Shown here piece by piece: positions 1-8,410 of a DNA stretch of 64,000 nt. Below the pieces are notes generated by a model. The model worked only from the letters and a program-made list of their open reading frames with translations. It searched no databases and had not been told where the DNA came from. Positions within the stretch are counted from its first letter, which is position 1. Each line of letters starts with the position of its first letter. The DNA is from Pseudomonadota bacterium (lineage in GTDB: Bacteria; Pseudomonadota; Alphaproteobacteria; Caulobacterales; Caulobacteraceae). Location: the NCBI GenBank assembly GCA_023451375.1, contig JAEXZS010000004.1, forward strand, positions 71,093-135,092, read 5' to 3'. The position numbers and the translations under genes were made by a program.

Positions 1-4
1 CATC

Positions 5-1168
5 GTGCGCGCCGACATGGATGCGGCGGTCGAGAGCGCGCGCCGGGCGGTCGGCCTGCCGGTCGGCGCCCGCGTGGTGGCGGCCATGTCCGGCGGGGTG
101 GACTCCACCGTTGTCGCCGCCCTGCTGCACAAGGCGGGCTATGACGTCGTCGGCGTGACGCTTCAGCTCTACGACCACGGCGCGGCGCTGAAGAAGAAGG
201 GCGCCTGCTGCGCCGGTCAGGACATCCACGACGCCCGCCTGGCCGCCGATATGATCGGCATCCCCCACTACGTCCTGGACTACGAAAGCCGGTTCAGGGA
301 CGCCGTCATCGACCAGTTCGCCGACTCCTATCTGAAGGGCCAGACGCCGGTCCCCTGCATCCGCTGCAACCAGACGGTCAAGTTCCGCGACCTGCTGGAT
401 GTCGCGCGCGACCTGGGCGCCGAGGCCATGGCCACCGGCCACTACGTCCGCCGCGCCGCCGTCGGCAACCGCTCGCAGATGCGCAAGGCGATCGACCATT
501 CGCGCGACCAGTCCTACTTCCTGTTCGCCACGACGCAGGACCAGCTCGACTACCTGCGCTTCCCCCTGGCCGATCTGGAAAAGCCCCAGGTGCGAGGCGT
601 CGCCGCCGAACTGGGCTTGAGGATCGCCGCCAAGCCGGACAGCCAGGACATCTGCTTCGTCCCGTCCGGCGACTACCGCACCCTGATAGACCGCCTGCGT
701 CCGCAAGGCCGCGAGGCCGGCGAGATCGTGCACATGGACGGCCGCGTGCTGGGCAGCCATGGCGGCATCACCGACTACACCATCGGCCAGCGCCGCGGCC
801 TGAACGTCGCGGTGGGCGAGCCCCTGTTCGTCACCAAGCTGGAGCCGGAAACCCGTCGCGTCATCGTCGGCCCGCGCGAAGCCCTGCTGACCGCCAGCCT
901 GACGCTGGAGGAAACCAACTGGCTGGGTGATGAAGCCACCATCGGCGAGGCCGCCGAAGCCAGCGCTCCCGTTCTGGCCCGCGTCCGCTCGACGCGCCGG
1001 CCCTCGCCCGCCCGTCTGGCCATGATCGACGGGGCGATCTCGGTCGTCTTCGACCAGGGCGAGGAAGGCGTCGCCCCCGGCCAGGCCTGCGCCCTCTACG
1101 ACCCGGCCGACCCCGACCGCGTCCTGGGCGGCGGTTTCATCCGCGACACCACCGCTGTCGCCCCCTAA
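5..1168 (+). CDS. mnmA: tRNA-specific 2-thiouridylase MnmA
   Basis: MnmA transfers sulfur to the wobble uridine (s2U34) of tRNA-Lys, -Glu and -Gln in the cytoplasm. The PP-loop signature SGGVDST lies at about residues 29-35, the catalytic cysteine region CIRC at 118-121 and the second cysteine in SQDICF at 217, which is the usual spacing. The length of about 387 residues is normal. The start is unresolved: GTG at 5 and ATG at 17 are both in frame, neither has a visible Shine-Dalgarno sequence, and the frame is open to the window edge, so the true start may lie outside. The gene converges on the VOC gene 10 bases downstream. Confidence 0.95.
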   Translation: MRADMDAAVESARRAVGLPVGARVVAAMSGGVDSTVVAALLHKAGYDVVGVTLQLYDHGAALKKKGACCAGQDIHDARLAADMIGIPHYVLDYESRFRDAVIDQFADSYLKGQTPVPCIRCNQTVKFRDLLDVARDLGAEAMATGHYVRRAAVGNRSQMRKAIDHSRDQSYFLFATTQDQLDYLRFPLADLEKPQVRGVAAELGLRIAAKPDSQDICFVPSGDYRTLIDRLRPQGREAGEIVHMDGRVLGSHGGITDYTIGQRRGLNVAVGEPLFVTKLEPETRRVIVGPREALLTASLTLEETNWLGDEATIGEAAEASAPVLARVRSTRRPSPARLAMIDGAISVVFDQGEEGVAPGQACALYDPADPDRVLGGGFIRDTTAVAP

Positions 1169-1178
1169 AGTCCGCTCT

Positions 1179-1535
1179 TCACGCCTCGGCGTAGACCCTC
1201 AGCCGATGCCCGTCCGGATCCCGGGCCACGAAGCCTCGGCCGCAGCCCATGTCCATCGGCGGCAGGACGATGCGCGCGCCCCGGTCCCACCAGTCGATGT
1301 GGGTCTGGTCCACGGCCGCCGGGCCGTCCATGCGGAAGTCCACCTCGCGGGCGTCCAGGTCGCTCGCGCGCTCCCCGGCCCGTCTCCACAGGCTGAGCGC
1401 CCGGCCCGAGCCCAGCACGAACAGCGCGCGGTCCGGCCCCATCTCCAGCGGCTTCAGCGCCAGCAGCTCGGCGTAGAAGCGCGCGCTGGCCTCCGGATCG
1501 GCCACGTCCAGCAGGATGTCATCGGTGTCGGTCAT
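1179..1535 (-). CDS. VOC (glyoxalase/bleomycin-resistance fold) family protein
   Basis: A 118-residue single-domain protein of the vicinal oxygen chelate fold. It shows the paired beta-alpha-beta units of the family, beginning ILLDVADPEASARFYAEL and ending with FVARDPDGHRLRVY, whose last part carries the usual metal-site region. The substrate cannot be told. I chose ATG at 1535 because GGAGG lies 9 bases upstream; an in-frame start ten codons earlier has no such site. It follows the WYL-type regulator on the same strand by 58 bases, so the two probably share a transcript and the regulator may control it. Confidence 0.82.
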   Translation of the reverse strand: MTDTDDILLDVADPEASARFYAELLALKPLEMGPDRALFVLGSGRALSLWRRAGERASDLDAREVDFRMDGPAAVDQTHIDWWDRGARIVLPPMDMGCGRGFVARDPDGHRLRVYAEA

Positions 1536-1593
1536 GGCGTTCCTCCGGGGGGTCAACGAGAACAAAACTAGACCGTTATGCTGCCAATTTCCG

Positions 1594-2295
1594 TCAGCAG
1601 CGTTCTTCTGCGTGCCGCTTTTCCTGAATCTCGCGCCAGGTCTTCATCAGCGCCTGCCGACGCGCCGGATAGCGTCCCTCCTGCACCTCGGCCTCGACGA
1701 TCCGGTCCGTGCGGAAGCTGCGGAAATCCTGCCGCAGTTCGCACCAGGCCAGCAGCAGCCGCACCCGGTCGAAGAAGGCCAGGGCGAACGGCCAGACCAC
1801 GCGTTCCGACGCCGTCCCCGCCTCGTCCCGATAGCACAGGGTCAGGCGCCGCTCCGTTCGGATCGCCTTGCGCAGCAGGGCCGGATCGACAGTGTCGACC
1901 GGGAACGGCGCGCCCGGCACGACGAACAGGGAGGTGCTGTCCATCTCGTCCTTCAGGTCCGGCGGCAACACGGCCCCGATCCGCGCCAGTGCGCTCAGCG
2001 CCGCGTCGCGCAGCCGCCCGTCGGCCCGCTCCGCCACCCAGCGCGACCCCAGCGCCAGCGCCTCGATCTCCTCCGGCGGAAACATCAGGGGCGGCAACAG
2101 GAAGCCCGGCCGCAGCACATAGCCCACCCCCGGCTCGCCCTCGATCGTCGCCCCCTGCGCCTGCAGGCTGGCGATATCGCGGTACAGAGTTCGGATGCTG
2201 ACGCCCATCTCATCCGCCAGCGTCCGCCCGCTGACCGGCCGGCGATGCCGCCGCAGGGCGTTCAGCAGATCGAAAAGGCGTTCGGACCGGGACAC
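1594..2295 (-). CDS. YafY-type helix-turn-helix regulator with WYL domain
   Basis: A 233-residue transcription factor. Residues 1-60 form a DeoR-like winged helix (SGRTLADEMGVSIRTLYRDI is the recognition region), and residues of about 125-205 form a WYL-type ligand domain, with RLTLCYRDEAG and FRTDRI typical of the family. Such proteins sense small ligands or nucleic acid and often regulate the gene next to them; here that is the VOC gene directly downstream on the same strand. There is no sign of DNA damage genes next to it. Family assignment is firm, target is inferred. Confidence 0.88.
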   Translation of the reverse strand: MSRSERLFDLLNALRRHRRPVSGRTLADEMGVSIRTLYRDIASLQAQGATIEGEPGVGYVLRPGFLLPPLMFPPEEIEALALGSRWVAERADGRLRDAALSALARIGAVLPPDLKDEMDSTSLFVVPGAPFPVDTVDPALLRKAIRTERRLTLCYRDEAGTASERVVWPFALAFFDRVRLLLAWCELRQDFRSFRTDRIVEAEVQEGRYPARRQALMKTWREIQEKRHAEERC

Positions 2296-2491
2296 GTCGG
2301 AAGCCTAGCAGACCTGCTGCCGGAAAGCGGCAGGAATGACCCGCCCATCCGTCGGGTCAGAACATGCGGCGAAACCTCGCGACGCGGCGGCTTTCATTCG
2401 TGAGAGGCCGACGCGCCTTGCTGAGGCGGGGGTTTATTGCCCGATTTGGCGACACCTCGGCCCTTGTCTAAGCGGCAGGTCGGAGGACCGC

Positions 2492-3778
2492 ATGAAAAGC
2501 CACAAGAGCCGCACCCTGGGCGATCGCCGCTTGGCGCCAGAAACCCTGATGATGGGCTTCGGCTACGATCCCAAACTGTCGGAAGGCGCGATCAAGGCTC
2601 CGCTGTTTCAGGCCTCCACCTTCGTCTTCGACACGGCTGAGGACGGCAAGCGCTTCTTCGAGGTGGCCTATGGCCTGCGTCAGCGCGAGCCCGACGAGGC
2701 CCTGGGGCTCATCTATTCCCGCATCAACAATCCGAACCTGGAAATCCTGGAGGATCGGCTGGCGGTCTGGGACGGTGCGGATCGGGCCCTGGTCTTTTCC
2801 AGCGGCATGGCGGCCATTTCCACGGCCATGCTGGCCTTCTGCCGTCCCAACGATGTCGTCGTCTACACCGCCCCGGCCTATGGCGGCACCGAATATCTGT
2901 TCGACCGCATCCTGCCGCGTTTCGGCATCCGCACCGTCGTGGTTCCCGCCTCGACCGGCGGCGAGGCGCTGAAGGCCGCCATTTCGGACGCCTCAAAGGA
3001 TGCGCAGACGGCCGGCGGCCGACTGGCGGCGGTCTATGTCGAGACGCCCGCCAATCCCACCAACCATTTAGTGGATATCGCCGGCGCGGCCGCGGCGATC
3101 CGGGACCTGGGCCTTGAAAAGCCGCCGGTGCTGGCCGTCGACAACACCTTCCTGGGTCCGCTCTGGCAGCAGCCGCTCGATCTCGGCGCGGACCTGGTGC
3201 TCTATTCGCTGACCAAATATGTCGGCGGCCATTCCGATCTGATCGCCGGCGGCTGCATGGGCGGCGCCGAGGTCATGGCCCAGGTGGCCGAGATGCGCAC
3301 CATCTGCGGCACCACCACCGATCCCCATACGGCATGGCTGCTGCTCCGCAGTCTGGAGACCTTGCAGATCCGCATGGAACGAGCCCAGGCCAACGCCGTC
3401 ACCCTGGCCGAACGTCTTCGCGATCATGACAAGGTGGCGCGCGTTCTCACCGCCGGCGGGCCGGATGCGACGCCCGAGCAAAGCGCCATCTTCGCCAGCC
3501 AGTGTAAAGGGCCGGGCGCCACCTTCTCGCTGGAGTTGCACGGCGGCGAACCAGAGGCCTTCCGCATGCTGAACACGCTCCGCCTGTTTAAGCTGGCCGT
3601 CAGCCTAGGCGGCGCCGAGAGCCTGGCCTCCCATCCTTCCAGCACGACCCATTCGGACTATTCGGCCGAGGCGAAGGCCCGCTGCGGCATCGGCGACAAT
3701 CTGGTCCGCCTGTCGGTCGGGATCGAGAACGTCGAAGACCTGTGGGCCGACCTCACCCAGGCGCTGGCGGCGGTCTAA
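2492..3778 (+). CDS. Cystathionine gamma-synthase family PLP enzyme
   Basis: A 428-residue fold-type I PLP enzyme of the Cys/Met metabolism family. The PLP lysine is K242 in YSLTKYVGGHSDLIAGG, and the substrate region includes YSRINNPNLEILEDRLAVWDG. I chose ATG 2492 because GGAGG lies about 9 bases upstream; an upstream in-frame ATG at 2336 would add 52 unrelated residues. Members of this group include gamma-lyases and synthases, and sequence alone does not tell which reaction it performs. No methionine-type riboswitch is visible in the 196-base leader. Its stop codon overlaps the stop of the convergent HxlR gene. Confidence 0.9.
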   Translation: MKSHKSRTLGDRRLAPETLMMGFGYDPKLSEGAIKAPLFQASTFVFDTAEDGKRFFEVAYGLRQREPDEALGLIYSRINNPNLEILEDRLAVWDGADRALVFSSGMAAISTAMLAFCRPNDVVVYTAPAYGGTEYLFDRILPRFGIRTVVVPASTGGEALKAAISDASKDAQTAGGRLAAVYVETPANPTNHLVDIAGAAAAIRDLGLEKPPVLAVDNTFLGPLWQQPLDLGADLVLYSLTKYVGGHSDLIAGGCMGGAEVMAQVAEMRTICGTTTDPHTAWLLLRSLETLQIRMERAQANAVTLAERLRDHDKVARVLTAGGPDATPEQSAIFASQCKGPGATFSLELHGGEPEAFRMLNTLRLFKLAVSLGGAESLASHPSSTTHSDYSAEAKARCGIGDNLVRLSVGIENVEDLWADLTQALAAV

Positions 3779-4263
3779 GCCGCTTCTTTCGGCATCACGT
3801 CGCCGACCGTCGGCCGGTTCTCGGCGCGGGTCAGGCGGATGTCCCGAGGTTTGACGATCTCGTTGCAGCAGCCGCAGGCGATGCGGGGGGTCAGGGTGTG
3901 GCCGCAGGTCTTGTGGACCATGTCGATGCCGCTGTCCGTGTCGCCATAGACGTGTTTGGCGCCCCAGCCGTGCAGGGTGACCAGCACGCCGTACAGATCC
4001 TTGCCCTTGGCCGTCAGGACATATTCGTTGCGCGGCGGGCGTTCGGAATACAGGCGCGGCTCCAGCACCCCGTGCTGGACCAGGCTTTTCAGCCGCGCGG
4101 CCAGGACGTTGCGGGCCACGCCCAGATTGTCCTGCCACTGTTCGAACCGGCTGACGCCATTGAAGGCGTCGCGGATGACCAGCAGCGTCCACGGATCGCC
4201 GATCACTTCCAGAGTGGCGGCGATGGAGCAGCTCTGGCGGCTGTAGTCGGCGGTGCGTCCCAT
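3775..4263 (-). CDS. HxlR family transcriptional regulator
   Basis: A 162-residue winged-helix protein. The HxlR core is clear: CSIAATLEVIGDPWTLLVIRDAF with a conserved N-terminal cysteine, then RFEQWQDNLGVARNVLAARL and the wing RPPRNEYVLTAKG. Unusually the C-terminus continues with CGHTLTPRIACGCC, a cysteine cluster that could bind metal. I chose ATG 4263, the start giving the standard N-terminus. It is divergent from the thioesterase gene across 177 bases containing a perfect inverted repeat, so it probably regulates itself and that gene, responding to redox or an aromatic/acyl ligand as others in the family do. Confidence 0.9.
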   Translation of the reverse strand: MGRTADYSRQSCSIAATLEVIGDPWTLLVIRDAFNGVSRFEQWQDNLGVARNVLAARLKSLVQHGVLEPRLYSERPPRNEYVLTAKGKDLYGVLVTLHGWGAKHVYGDTDSGIDMVHKTCGHTLTPRIACGCCNEIVKPRDIRLTRAENRPTVGDVMPKEAA

Positions 4264-4291
4264 GGGCGGAAAGTGACCCCGCGTCAGCCTG

Positions 4292-4310
4292 TTGGCAATA
4301 GGGTTGCCAA
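4292..4310. promoter_or_regulatory. Candidate operator: 7-base inverted repeat between HxlR and thioesterase genes
   Basis: TTGGCAA (4292-4298) and TTGCCAA (4304-4310) are perfect inverted complements around a 5-base centre TAGGG. The site lies 29-47 bases upstream of the HxlR start, a normal position for a dimeric winged-helix operator, and is AT-richer than its surroundings. Binding by the HxlR protein is inferred. Confidence 0.5.
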
Positions 4311-4440
4311 TCCGAACGGAGTCAGTCAGTCTTGTTTCGCAACGGACTTGCGGCCTCCCGGCCGATCGTCCTTGTTCCTTGACTGACGGAGGGTCGCCCC
4401 CGACCCTCCGTCCCTTTCTCGCCCGCCGCCGGATTGCGCC

Positions 4441-5289
4441 ATGACGACGCCCCTCTCCCTCGATGACGCCCTGGCCTTTCGCACATTGGAGGACGGGGGA
4501 CTTTCCGCAGTCGTGGCGGGGAACTTCTCCAACGGCCCCAACAGCCTGCCGCCAGAGAAGGGCTTTCCGTTCGGCGGTCTGCTGGCCGCCCTGTGCGCTC
4601 AGGCCATGCGCGAAGGGCTGGCGCTCACGGCGCCGCTGCGCACCCTGTCGGTCCAGTACTTGTCGGCGGCCCGGTTCGGCGAGCCGGTCGCCTTCCGGCC
4701 CCGCCTGCTGCGCGGCGGTCGGAACGTGATTTATGGGTCGGTCGAGGCGGACCAGGACGGCCGCATGACCCACCACGCCACCGGGACCTACGGCCTGGAC
4801 GCCCAGACGCCGCCGCTGGCGCCGCTGCATCTTCCGCCGCCAGCGCTGGACAGCCTGGACCCCGAGGCTCGCATCGGCGGTCCGATGGCGCCGCACTTCT
4901 CCCGGCACGTCGATTACCGCTTCGACGGCGGCCCCAACATCCTGGGCGGCAATGAAGGCAAGCCGGTCGTCGAACGCACCTGGATGCGGATGGCCGACGG
5001 CCGCCCGCTGGACGAGGTCGGCCTGTGCTATCTGCTGGACGCCCTCTATCCGCCGGCCTGGACCGCCAGCCGCACCCCGGCGCCGATGACAACGGTGGAC
5101 CTGCGGATCGACATCCTGGCCGATCCGACGCCCCAGACCGCGCGCGACGGCTGGGCCTTCTTCGAGTTCCGCATGCTGGACCTCGGCCTGGGCTGGACGG
5201 TCGACGAGGCCACGGCCTGGGGCTCCGACGGGACTCCGCTGGCGATCTCGCGCCAGCGCCGCAAACTTCTTCCGCAGCGGGGCGCCTGA
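4441..5289 (+). CDS. TesB-like acyl-CoA thioesterase family protein
   Basis: A 282-residue double-hotdog protein. The N-terminal half has the acyl-CoA thioesterase pattern GFPFGGLLAALCAQAM followed by LSVQYLSAARFGEPVAFRPRLLRGGRN, and the C-terminal half repeats the fold with TTVDLRIDILADP and FEFRMLDLGLGWTVDEATAWGSDG. It probably hydrolyses acyl- or aromatic-CoA thioesters in the cytoplasm. The gene is divergent from the HxlR regulator, which suggests induced expression. Substrate is unknown. Confidence 0.8.
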   Translation: MTTPLSLDDALAFRTLEDGGLSAVVAGNFSNGPNSLPPEKGFPFGGLLAALCAQAMREGLALTAPLRTLSVQYLSAARFGEPVAFRPRLLRGGRNVIYGSVEADQDGRMTHHATGTYGLDAQTPPLAPLHLPPPALDSLDPEARIGGPMAPHFSRHVDYRFDGGPNILGGNEGKPVVERTWMRMADGRPLDEVGLCYLLDALYPPAWTASRTPAPMTTVDLRIDILADPTPQTARDGWAFFEFRMLDLGLGWTVDEATAWGSDGTPLAISRQRRKLLPQRGA

Positions 5290-5347
5290 AGTCAGCCTCC
5301 GTTCACCCTTATCAGACGACTATTCCGAATCTCTGGAGTCGCCCTGC

Positions 5348-5626
5348 ATGCGTCGTCGAAATCGTCTTTCCGCCGTCTCTCAACTCGTCGTCGTGGCCGG
5401 GGGCTGCCTGATGCTCCAGGGCTGCGTCGTCGGCGCCGTCGTCGGGGGCACGGCGGCGGTCGTGGGCGGCACGGCCAAGGCCACCGGCGCTGTGGTCGGC
5501 GCCGGCTTCGACGCCGTCACCACCTCCGACGAGGAAACCCGCGCCCGCCGCGAACGCGAGCAGCGCGAATACGAACGCGAACAGCGCCGCTGCGAGCAAC
5601 GCCAGCGGCAGGGCAAGAGCTGCTGA
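5348..5626 (+). CDS. Small predicted lipoprotein with charged tail
   Basis: A 92-residue protein. Residues 1-26 form a signal peptide ending LMLQGC, so C26 is the probable lipidated cysteine, although Q at position -2 is atypical. Residues 27-55 are glycine-, alanine- and valine-rich, resembling a glycine zipper, and residues 60-92 are an Arg/Glu-rich helix of the pattern REREQREYEREQRR with two late cysteines. No catalytic motif is visible. It is probably a small envelope protein in the inner or outer membrane. Confidence 0.72.
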   Translation: MRRRNRLSAVSQLVVVAGGCLMLQGCVVGAVVGGTAAVVGGTAKATGAVVGAGFDAVTTSDEETRARREREQREYEREQRRCEQRQRQGKSC

Positions 5627-5657
5627 GCGACGCCTTTAGGTGTGCTAGCGTCCTCCG

Positions 5658-6362
5658 ATGACCCCGATCGTCCTCATTCCCGGCCTGGCCTGCACCGCCG
5701 AGCTGTTCGCCGCCCAAATCCCCCCGCTGTGGCGCCATGGCCCCGTCACGATCGCCTCGACGCTGGAAGGCGAGACCATCGCCGACATGGCCGCCGCCAT
5801 CCTGCGCGACGCCCCGCCCCGCTTCGCCCTCGGCGGCCTGTCGATGGGCGGCTATGTCGCACTGGAGATCATGCGCCAGGCGCCCGAGCGGGTGATGAAG
5901 CTGGCCCTGCTCGACACGTCCGCCCGGCCCGATACGTTCGAACAGATCGAGGCGCGTCGCCTGCTGATGGACCGCGTCCGCGCCGGCGAACTGGAGGCCG
6001 TCATAGCCCAGGTCACGCCGAACCTACTGCATCCCGACCATCGCAACGACCGGCACCTGATCGACATCCAGGTCCGCATGGGCCGGGACGTCGGCCCCGA
6101 GGGTTTCATTCGCCAGGAGGCCGCGATCACCAAGCGCATCGACTCGCGCCCTCACCTAGCCGCGATCAAGGTTCCGACCCTGGTCCTGGTCGGCGACCGC
6201 GATGTCCTGACGCCGCCGGATCGCTCGGAGGAAATGGCCGCCGCCATCTCCGACGCCCGGCTGGTCATTGTGCAGAAATGCGGCCACGCCTCTACACTGG
6301 AACAGCCTGAAGCTGTCACCGCGGCACTGATGGAGTGGCTCTCTCTTTGCCCGTCATCCTAG
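5658..6362 (+). CDS. Alpha/beta hydrolase
   Basis: A 234-residue alpha/beta-hydrolase fold protein. The oxyanion-hole region is IVLIPGLACTAELF, the nucleophile elbow is GGLSMGGYVALE (Ser near residue 62), the acid is in VLVGDRDVLTPPDRS and the histidine in KCGHASTLEQP. The substrate cannot be inferred. The end is odd: the last codons and the TAG stop lie within the left arm (6351-6380) of a long palindromic repeat, so the present C-terminus MEWLSLCPSS was probably set by insertion of that element. Confidence 0.87.
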   Translation: MTPIVLIPGLACTAELFAAQIPPLWRHGPVTIASTLEGETIADMAAAILRDAPPRFALGGLSMGGYVALEIMRQAPERVMKLALLDTSARPDTFEQIEARRLLMDRVRAGELEAVIAQVTPNLLHPDHRNDRHLIDIQVRMGRDVGPEGFIRQEAAITKRIDSRPHLAAIKVPTLVLVGDRDVLTPPDRSEEMAAAISDARLVIVQKCGHASTLEQPEAVTAALMEWLSLCPSS

Positions 6363-6461
6363 GCCTTGTGCCTAGGATCCAGAAACTCAGGTCCAACCGC
6401 AGGAGCCCCGATGTTCAAGCACCGGGAGTATGGATCCTAGGCACAAGGCCTAGGATGACGG
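6351..6461. repeat. Palindromic intergenic repeat, family A
   Basis: Arms 6351-6380 and 6432-6461 are perfect 30-base inverted complements with a 51-base spacer. Each arm contains its own smaller palindrome (CCTAGGCCTTGTGCCTAGG). The element sits between the convergent hydrolase and queD genes and could fold as a hairpin in transcripts of either strand, so it may act as a bidirectional terminator or stability element. The arm start CCGTCATCCT matches the two copies inside the gcv operon. Confidence 0.85.
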
Positions 6462-6487
6462 CTTCAGAAGGGTGCGGCAAAACCGGA

Positions 6488-6856
6488 CTACAGCGTCAGC
6501 ACGCACCGCTCATTGATCGTCGGCCGCGCCACCTGAACCCGGCACAACCCCGGCCATTCCGGCGTCAACGTCTTCGCGAACCACAGGCACAGATTCTCCA
6601 GGCTGGGCAGTTCCAGCCCCGGATGTTCGTTCAGCATCCCGTGGTCCAGCGTCTCCGCCGCCGCCTTCAGCGCCCGATCCAGCGCCCCCAAATCGGCGAC
6701 CCAGCCGTGCTCGGCGTCCAGCACCTCGGACCGCACCGTCGCCTCGACCGTGAAGGAATGGCCGTGGACGCGGCGATAGATGCTGCCCTCAGGCTCGTTG
6801 GGGAAGTGGTGGGCGGCGTCGAACGTCGCCTGTTTGGTGATCTCGAAGACGGGCAT
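6488..6856 (-). CDS. queD: 6-carboxytetrahydropterin synthase QueD
   Basis: QueD converts 7,8-dihydroneopterin triphosphate to 6-carboxy-5,6,7,8-tetrahydropterin, the first dedicated step toward preQ0 and queuosine. The 122-residue protein shows the zinc histidines in FDAAHHFPNE and RRVHGHSF and the late glutamate/aspartate region PTINERCVLTL. I chose ATG 6856, which gives the standard N-terminus PVFEITKQATFDAAH and overlaps the queE stop as TAATG. That overlap suggests translational coupling in a queC-queE-queD operon. Confidence 0.94.
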   Translation of the reverse strand: MPVFEITKQATFDAAHHFPNEPEGSIYRRVHGHSFTVEATVRSEVLDAEHGWVADLGALDRALKAAAETLDHGMLNEHPGLELPSLENLCLWFAKTLTPEWPGLCRVQVARPTINERCVLTL

Positions 6857-7491
6857 TAGCGGACGCCGATGTATTTGTGGGTCTGGACGCTGAGGCGCCA
6901 CTTGGGGTGGGTCAGGCAATATTCGATGGCGGCGGCAGTGTTGGCGGCCTGATCGGGGCCGTCCATCGGCTGCAGCCAGAACCGCTCGAAGTCGAGGCCC
7001 TCGAACCGCTCCGGCAGGGCGGCCGGCTGCGGATAGACCAGCTTCAGCTCCTGCCCCCGCGTCTGCACCACCGGCGCATCGGCCTTGGGGCTGATGCAGA
7101 CCCAGTCGATCCCGTCCGGCGCCGCCAGGGTGCCGTTGCTCTCGATGGCGATCTCGAACCCGCGCGCGTGCAGGGCGGCGATCAGCGGTTCATCCAGTTG
7201 CAGCAACGGCTCCCCGCCGGTGCAGACCACCAGCCGTGGATCGCCCTCGCGGCCCCGCCACATGGCCGCGACATGATCGGCCAGCGCATCCGCCGTGGCG
7301 AACTTGCCCCCGCCGTCGCCGTCCACGCCGACGAAATCCGTATCGCAGAAGGTGCAGACCGCAGCGGCGCGATCCTGCTCGCGCCCGCTCCACAGGTTGC
7401 AGCCGGCGAAGCGCAGGAAGACCGCGGGCCGTCCCGCCTGCCCGCCTTCGCCCTGCACCGTCAGAAAGACTTCCTTGGCCGAATAGGTCAT
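6856..7491 (-). CDS. queE: 7-carboxy-7-deazaguanine synthase QueE
   Basis: QueE is a radical SAM enzyme that contracts the ring of carboxytetrahydropterin to 7-carboxy-7-deazaguanine. The 211-residue protein carries the cluster cysteines with an enlarged CX14CX2C spacing (C at GCNLWSG, then CTFC), the variant known from some proteobacterial QueE proteins rather than the usual CX3CX2C. VCTGGEPLLQLDEPL is the SAM-binding GGE motif. ATG 7491 overlaps the queC stop as ATGA, and the gene's own stop overlaps queD. Confidence 0.94.
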   Translation of the reverse strand: MTYSAKEVFLTVQGEGGQAGRPAVFLRFAGCNLWSGREQDRAAAVCTFCDTDFVGVDGDGGGKFATADALADHVAAMWRGREGDPRLVVCTGGEPLLQLDEPLIAALHARGFEIAIESNGTLAAPDGIDWVCISPKADAPVVQTRGQELKLVYPQPAALPERFEGLDFERFWLQPMDGPDQAANTAAAIEYCLTHPKWRLSVQTHKYIGVR

Positions 7492-8210
7492 CGCGACCCG
7501 GCCCATTCGTCGTAGCCCGCCGCGCGCAGCTCGCACGCCGGACACTCGCCGCAGCCATAGCCCCAGGCGTGCCGATGCGTCCGATCGCCCTGGTAGCAGG
7601 TGTGGCTGTCCTCGACGATCAGCTCGACCAGCTTGTCCCCGCCGATCCGGTCCGCCAGCGCCCACGTCTCAGCCTTCGTCAGCCACATCAGCGGCGTGTC
7701 GATGACCACCGGCTTGTCCAGCCCCAACGACAGCGCCCGCGCCATCGCCTCCATCGTCTCGTGGCGACAGTCTGGATAGCCCGAGTAATCGGTCTCGCAC
7801 ATGCCGCCGACCAGCACCTCCAGACCGCGCCGGTCCGCCAGCGCCGCCGCCGCGACCAGGAAGATCAGGTTGCGCCCCGGCACGAAGGTTGTCGGCAGGC
7901 CGCGCGCGTCCATCTCGATCTTGCGATCGGCGGTCAGGGCGCTCTCGGCGATGCGGCCATAGCCGGTCAAGTCGATGACATGGTCGTCGCCCAGCCGGTC
8001 GGCCCATTGCGGCAGGGCCTTGGCCATGCCGGCCCGCACAGCCTGGCGCGCCTGCATCTCCACAGCATGGCGCTGGCCGTAGTCGAAGCCGACCGTCTCG
8101 ACCCGCTCGAACCGCTCCAGCGCCCAGACCAGGCAGGTCGCGCTGTCCTGCCCGCCCGAAAACAGGACAAGGGCCGAGGTCGGAGGGGTGTTTTCCAGGA
8201 TGACGCTCAT
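7488..8210 (-). CDS. queC: 7-cyano-7-deazaguanine synthase QueC
   Basis: QueC makes preQ0 from 7-carboxy-7-deazaguanine with ATP and ammonia. The 240-residue protein has the PP-loop SGGQDSAT near residues 17-24 and the C-terminal zinc site CGECPAC preceded by a further cysteine in HTCYQG. I chose ATG 8210, which gives the normal N-terminus SVILENTPPTSALVLFSGG. It is the first gene of the queCED operon. No preQ1 riboswitch pattern is visible in the 200 bases upstream. Confidence 0.95.
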   Translation of the reverse strand: MSVILENTPPTSALVLFSGGQDSATCLVWALERFERVETVGFDYGQRHAVEMQARQAVRAGMAKALPQWADRLGDDHVIDLTGYGRIAESALTADRKIEMDARGLPTTFVPGRNLIFLVAAAALADRRGLEVLVGGMCETDYSGYPDCRHETMEAMARALSLGLDKPVVIDTPLMWLTKAETWALADRIGGDKLVELIVEDSHTCYQGDRTHRHAWGYGCGECPACELRAAGYDEWAGSR

Positions 8211-8410
8211 GACAAACCTGCGGTCGGCCGGTCGGCCGCGCGCATGCACAAAGGGATAAGGACCCAGATGGGTCGAGCGGGCCTTCTACACCACCCCCTC
8301 GGCCCACGCAAAAGTACGCGCTGACACCGGTGTTCCGATTCGAGCTCTGCTTAACGAATCCGCAAAGCCTTCAAGGGCATGGTGCAGCCAGTACAGGAGT
8401 TCCAGGCTGC

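Noticed and set aside
2296..2491. SAM-type riboswitch before the PLP enzyme
   Set aside because: The leader is long enough, but I could not find the conserved cores of SAM-II or other SAM classes.
8211..8410. preQ1 riboswitch before queC
   Set aside because: The short conserved hairpin and A-rich tail of preQ1 classes are not visible on the minus strand.
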